This document shows, piece by piece, positions 25,435 to 26,641 of a stretch of 26,641 nucleotides of DNA. The position numbers and the translations under genes are program-made. A model generated the notes under the pieces. That model was given only the letters and a program-made list of their open reading frames with translations, ran no database searches and was not told the origin of the DNA. This stretch comes from a virus, in IMG/VR virus record IMGVR_UViG_3300035438_000665, positions 1-26,641 of that record, one strand, 5' to 3'. The number at the start of each line of letters is the position of its first letter. Position 1 is the first letter of the stretch.

Positions 25435-25446
25435 TCGATATATCGA
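25435..25446. promoter_or_regulatory. Palindrome TCGATATATCGA within a larger dyad
   Basis: A perfect 12-base palindrome. It lies inside a wider imperfect inverted repeat whose arms are GAACTGAATTGTCGA on the left and TCGACTTTAGTTC on the right, spanning about 25417-25456. A repressor operator or a replication-related site would look like this. No protein can be assigned. Confidence 0.45.
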
Positions 25447-25480
25447 CTTTAGTTCTTGGGTGAACTATCTCCCCAGACAA

Positions 25481-25509
25481 TTCTCAGGGGGCTATCAGTT
25501 TTCTCTCAG
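25481..25509 (-). repeat. CTGAGA iterons, minus-strand array of three
   Basis: Read on the plus strand, TCTCAG occurs at 25482-25487 and 25504-25509, with TATCAG (one mismatch) at 25493-25498. The starts are exactly 11 bases apart, so all three lie on one face of the helix. They are the reverse complement of the CTGAGA iterons further right. Co-operative binding by one regulator facing leftward transcription is inferred. Confidence 0.55.
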
Positions 25510-25526
25510 CCAGTAAATAAAATAAT

Positions 25527-25542
25527 TCGAACAGATGTTCGA
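25527..25542. promoter_or_regulatory. LexA (SOS) box 1
   Basis: TCGAACAGATGTTCGA is an exact match to the actinobacterial and mycobacterial LexA consensus TCGAAC-N4-GTTCGA. It lies 150 bases upstream of the rightward promoter and beside the iteron array that faces left, so it may control leftward transcription. Confidence 0.85.
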
Positions 25543-25553
25543 TACAGGTTAGG

Positions 25554-25569
25554 TGTGACGGCGGTCACA
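25554..25569. promoter_or_regulatory. Crp/GlxR-type palindrome
   Basis: TGTGACGGCGGTCACA contains TGTGA-N6-TCACA, the consensus of Crp-family regulators including the actinobacterial Crp and GlxR proteins. It lies 12 bases right of LexA box 1. Binding by a host cAMP-responsive regulator is inferred; a phage-encoded regulator using the same half-site is possible. Confidence 0.65.
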
Positions 25570-25583
25570 GTTCCCTACATGTT

Positions 25584-25602
25584 CCTGAGAATTTCCTGAG
25601 AG
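25584..25602 (+). repeat. Paired CCTGAGA iteron, unit A
   Basis: CCTGAGAATTTCCTGAGAG: two CCTGAGA cores with starts 11 bases apart. The same 19-base design recurs at 25621-25639 and at 26506-26524, differing at few positions. Confidence 0.7.
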
Positions 25603-25620
25603 CCATGAGCAGTGCCGGAA

Positions 25621-25639
25621 TCTGAGAGAATCCTGAGAA
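25621..25639 (+). repeat. Paired CCTGAGA iteron, unit B, abutting the -35 box
   Basis: TCTGAGAGAATCCTGAGAA: cores again 11 bases apart, ending four bases before the TTGATA box. A protein bound here would touch RNA polymerase at the promoter, either activating or blocking it. Confidence 0.7.
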
Positions 25640-25643
25640 TGAG

Positions 25644-25672
25644 TTGATAATCGGCTGGGAATATGGTAGGCT
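25644..25672 (+). promoter_or_regulatory. Promoter of the rightward gene
   Basis: TTGATA (25644-25649), a 17-base spacer and TAGGCT (25667-25672) form a good actinobacterial housekeeping promoter, with transcription expected to start near 25679. LexA box 2 covers about +11 to +26, a position where LexA would block it, and iteron unit B is directly upstream. Confidence 0.75.
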
Positions 25673-25689
25673 AAGTTACTGAGCAGTAA

Positions 25690-25705
25690 TCGAACAGATG
25701 TTCGG
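25690..25705. promoter_or_regulatory. LexA (SOS) box 2
   Basis: TCGAACAGATGTTCGG matches the consensus TCGAAC-N4-GTTCGA except at the last base, and shares the same N4 core (AGAT) with box 1. It sits just downstream of the predicted start of transcription, as expected for LexA repression of the gene at 25757. Confidence 0.82.
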
Positions 25706-25711
25706 AAATCT

Positions 25712-25728
25712 CACTTTATTATAAAGTG
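25712..25728. promoter_or_regulatory. Palindrome CACTTTATTATAAAGTG
   Basis: Perfect 8-base arms around one central base, in the untranslated leader between LexA box 2 and the start codon. It could be an operator for another repressor or an mRNA hairpin that affects translation. Nothing else like it was found in the window. Confidence 0.55.
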
Positions 25729-25756
25729 CCGAAATGGTGTTGAAATCTCCAAATCC

Positions 25757-26449
25757 ATGCTAAAATTTTCTCAATGGCAAACTCGCCAGATAAACGAAAT
25801 GGATAAAAAAATGACCGCTTCAAAAAATGCTCCAAAGTCAGTTAAAATCAACACTTTCGACACCTCTCTACAAACTGCTTACGCAAAATTTATTGAGTCA
25901 GCAGAAAATCAAAATATCGAGGGTCTAAATTTCATAGTCGAACTTAATGAAATGTTAGAAAATGGTCTGACTCAAGAAATCGCAAAGGCTTCAATGAAGG
26001 AAACCGCGAAAGATGTCAAAGTTAAGCCTTCAGTTCTGGCTTCACATATTCCCGCAATCTCAACTGCCGCCGCGATTATTGACCGCTTTAATGCTGAGAT
26101 TTCTGACCATAAAGTCAGCGCGATTTTAACACTGGCAGTTCGCGTAAATTGTGACGTCAAAACCGCTAACGCTAAAAAACATATCAAGCAATTCGCAACT
26201 ATCGCGGAACTGGCTGAAGGAACTGCCACGAAAGCAGAATCTCAAGCCCGCGATAAGGGTGAGGAATTGGAAACTGAAATCGTTGAGAAGGCTGAGGCAA
26301 TTACGCTTGAGTCGGTACTAGATGCGCTTGATGTTTACATCTCGACTAAGTCGCTGAAAGATTTAACTACTGCCGATTTGGCAAAGTTAAATAAGGTAAT
26401 TTCGAAACTGGTTACAGTTCAGAAAAATACTCAAGCCCTCGCAAAGTAA
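25757..26449 (+). CDS. Unrecognised helical protein, SOS-type promoter, monocistronic
   Basis: The only clear rightward gene. From ATG 25757 it gives 230 residues (MLKFSQWQTRQINEMDKKMT), but neither this ATG nor 25799 has a ribosome-binding signal. ATG 25811 (MTASKNAPKSVKINTFDTS) has GGA about eight bases upstream and could be the true start, giving 212 residues. The protein is predicted nearly all helical and has no membrane segment. Blocks include AYAKFIESAENQNIEGLNFI, AKDVKVKPSVLASHIPAIS and KKHIKQFATIAELAEGTATK; the last third is acidic and coiled-coil-like. No Walker, HTH, nuclease or protease motif was recognised. It is controlled by a LexA-box promoter, flanked by iterons and closed by a terminator. 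Its product may bind those iterons as an autoregulator, but this is a guess. Confidence 0.8.
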   Translation: MLKFSQWQTRQINEMDKKMTASKNAPKSVKINTFDTSLQTAYAKFIESAENQNIEGLNFIVELNEMLENGLTQEIAKASMKETAKDVKVKPSVLASHIPAISTAAAIIDRFNAEISDHKVSAILTLAVRVNCDVKTANAKKHIKQFATIAELAEGTATKAESQARDKGEELETEIVEKAEAITLESVLDALDVYISTKSLKDLTTADLAKLNKVISKLVTVQKNTQALAK

Positions 26450-26457
26450 TCTGAAAG

Positions 26458-26493
26458 AAAAGCCCTCGCCCAGAAAATCGGGCGGGGGCTTTT
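26458..26493 (+). terminator. Intrinsic terminator of the rightward gene
   Basis: AAAAGCCCTCGCCC (26458-26471) pairs with GGGCGGGGGCTTTT (26480-26493) in a 14-bp stem with one T-G pair and an 8-base loop; the run of five T (26490-26494) closes it. It begins nine bases after the stop codon, so the gene is transcribed alone. Confidence 0.92.
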
Positions 26494-26494
26494 T

Positions 26495-26641
26495 CATGCC
26501 CGAAACCTGAGAGTTTCCTGAGAAAAGGCTGGGAACCAGCCGACACAAACCAACACAAACTTTCTGCCACCAGCCGCCCGCCGAGAAAAACTGAATTCGT
26601 GCGCCCACCCGCCGACACAAACCCGCCGCGCCCGTCAGCCC
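26495..26641. promoter_or_regulatory. Post-terminator region with iteron and G-poor repeats
   Basis: No gene is seen. After the iteron pair (26506-26524) and GGCTGGGAA (26527-26535, also at 25653-25661 within the promoter spacer), a 13-base direct repeat GCCGACACAAACC occurs at 26539-26551 and 26611-26623, with a partial copy AACACAAAC at 26552-26560. The plus strand becomes C-rich and G-poor, unlike the rest of the window. It probably belongs to the control region of a next gene beyond the edge. Confidence 0.5.
26506..26524 (+). repeat. Paired CCTGAGA iteron, unit C
   Basis: CCTGAGAGTTTCCTGAGAA, with the same 11-base spacing as units A and B, located 12 bases beyond the terminator. It is followed by GGCTGGGAA three bases later, copying the element near the rightward promoter. 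Confidence 0.7.

Larger units (their letters stand above)
24999..25756. promoter_or_regulatory. Divergent control region between leftward and rightward transcription
   Basis: Apart from the weak frameshifted frame at the left, this 758-base AT-rich stretch holds no gene. It carries two LexA boxes, a Crp/GlxR-type palindrome, phased CCTGAGA iterons in both orientations, at least one good promoter and several palindromes, each listed separately. Also present are an imperfect inverted repeat with TTAG/CTAA arms around 25192-25222, and CCGAAC-GTA-GTTCGG (25265-25279), a 6-bp arm palindrome with a 3-base centre directly before TATAAT (25281-25286). It separates the late structural cluster from the rightward gene and is the likely transcription switch of this part of the genome. 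Confidence 0.75.

Noticed and set aside
26387-26620. Minus-strand frames at the right edge (26387-26620 and 26412-26618)
   Set aside because: They cross the terminator and the end of the rightward gene, have biased G-rich codons and no start signal. They reflect the skewed composition.

Overview
The window looks like the structural half of a tailed double-stranded DNA phage, or a prophage of the same kind, from an AT-rich actinobacterial host. The host inference rests on two LexA boxes of the actinobacterial TCGAAC-N4-GTTCGA type and one exact TGTGA-N6-TCACA Crp/GlxR-type palindrome in the only long non-coding stretch. AT-rich freshwater Actinobacteria would fit, but that is inference. No integrase, lysin or replication gene lies inside the window.

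Nearly everything from 24998 down to 1 is one leftward (minus-strand) cluster with tight junctions, many of them TAATG or ATGA overlaps. In transcription order it holds: a tRNA-Arg(ACG); a large terminase with an extra N-terminal helix-turn-helix-like segment; a small gene; the portal; an HslV/proteasome-like Ntn peptidase; a disordered protein; a small GTG-start gene; a 1689-residue giant protein; two helical proteins of 323 and 505 residues; a scaffold-like protein; and the major capsid protein. Next comes a run of small genes, including a Cys-rich protein and two very short basic proteins, then a GT-A-type glycosyltransferase. The tail cassette follows: an 88-aa repeat protein, a 113-aa beta protein, a collagen-like fibre, a small beta protein, two glycine-rich adhesin-like proteins, a short protein of a common phage family, a connector-like protein, a TLTNKTL-repeat fibre protein, a third glycine-rich protein and a large propeller-like tail protein cut by the left edge. 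No obvious long-tail tube, sheath or tape-measure gene is seen, so a short-tailed (podovirus-like) virion with ejected internal proteins is the best guess.

The stretch 24999-25756 is a divergent control region. It carries two LexA boxes, a Crp/GlxR-type site, a good promoter (TTGATA-N17-TAGGCT), two palindromes, and a family of CCTGAGA iterons phased at 11 bp. The iterons occur on the minus strand left of the region's centre, on the plus strand just upstream of the rightward promoter, and once more downstream of the rightward gene's terminator. The rightward gene (25757-26449) encodes an unrecognised helical protein, is monocistronic with a strong intrinsic terminator, and appears to be under SOS control. 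It and its iterons are the best candidate here for an undescribed regulatory system. The phage-encoded proteasome-like peptidase is the most striking single protein.
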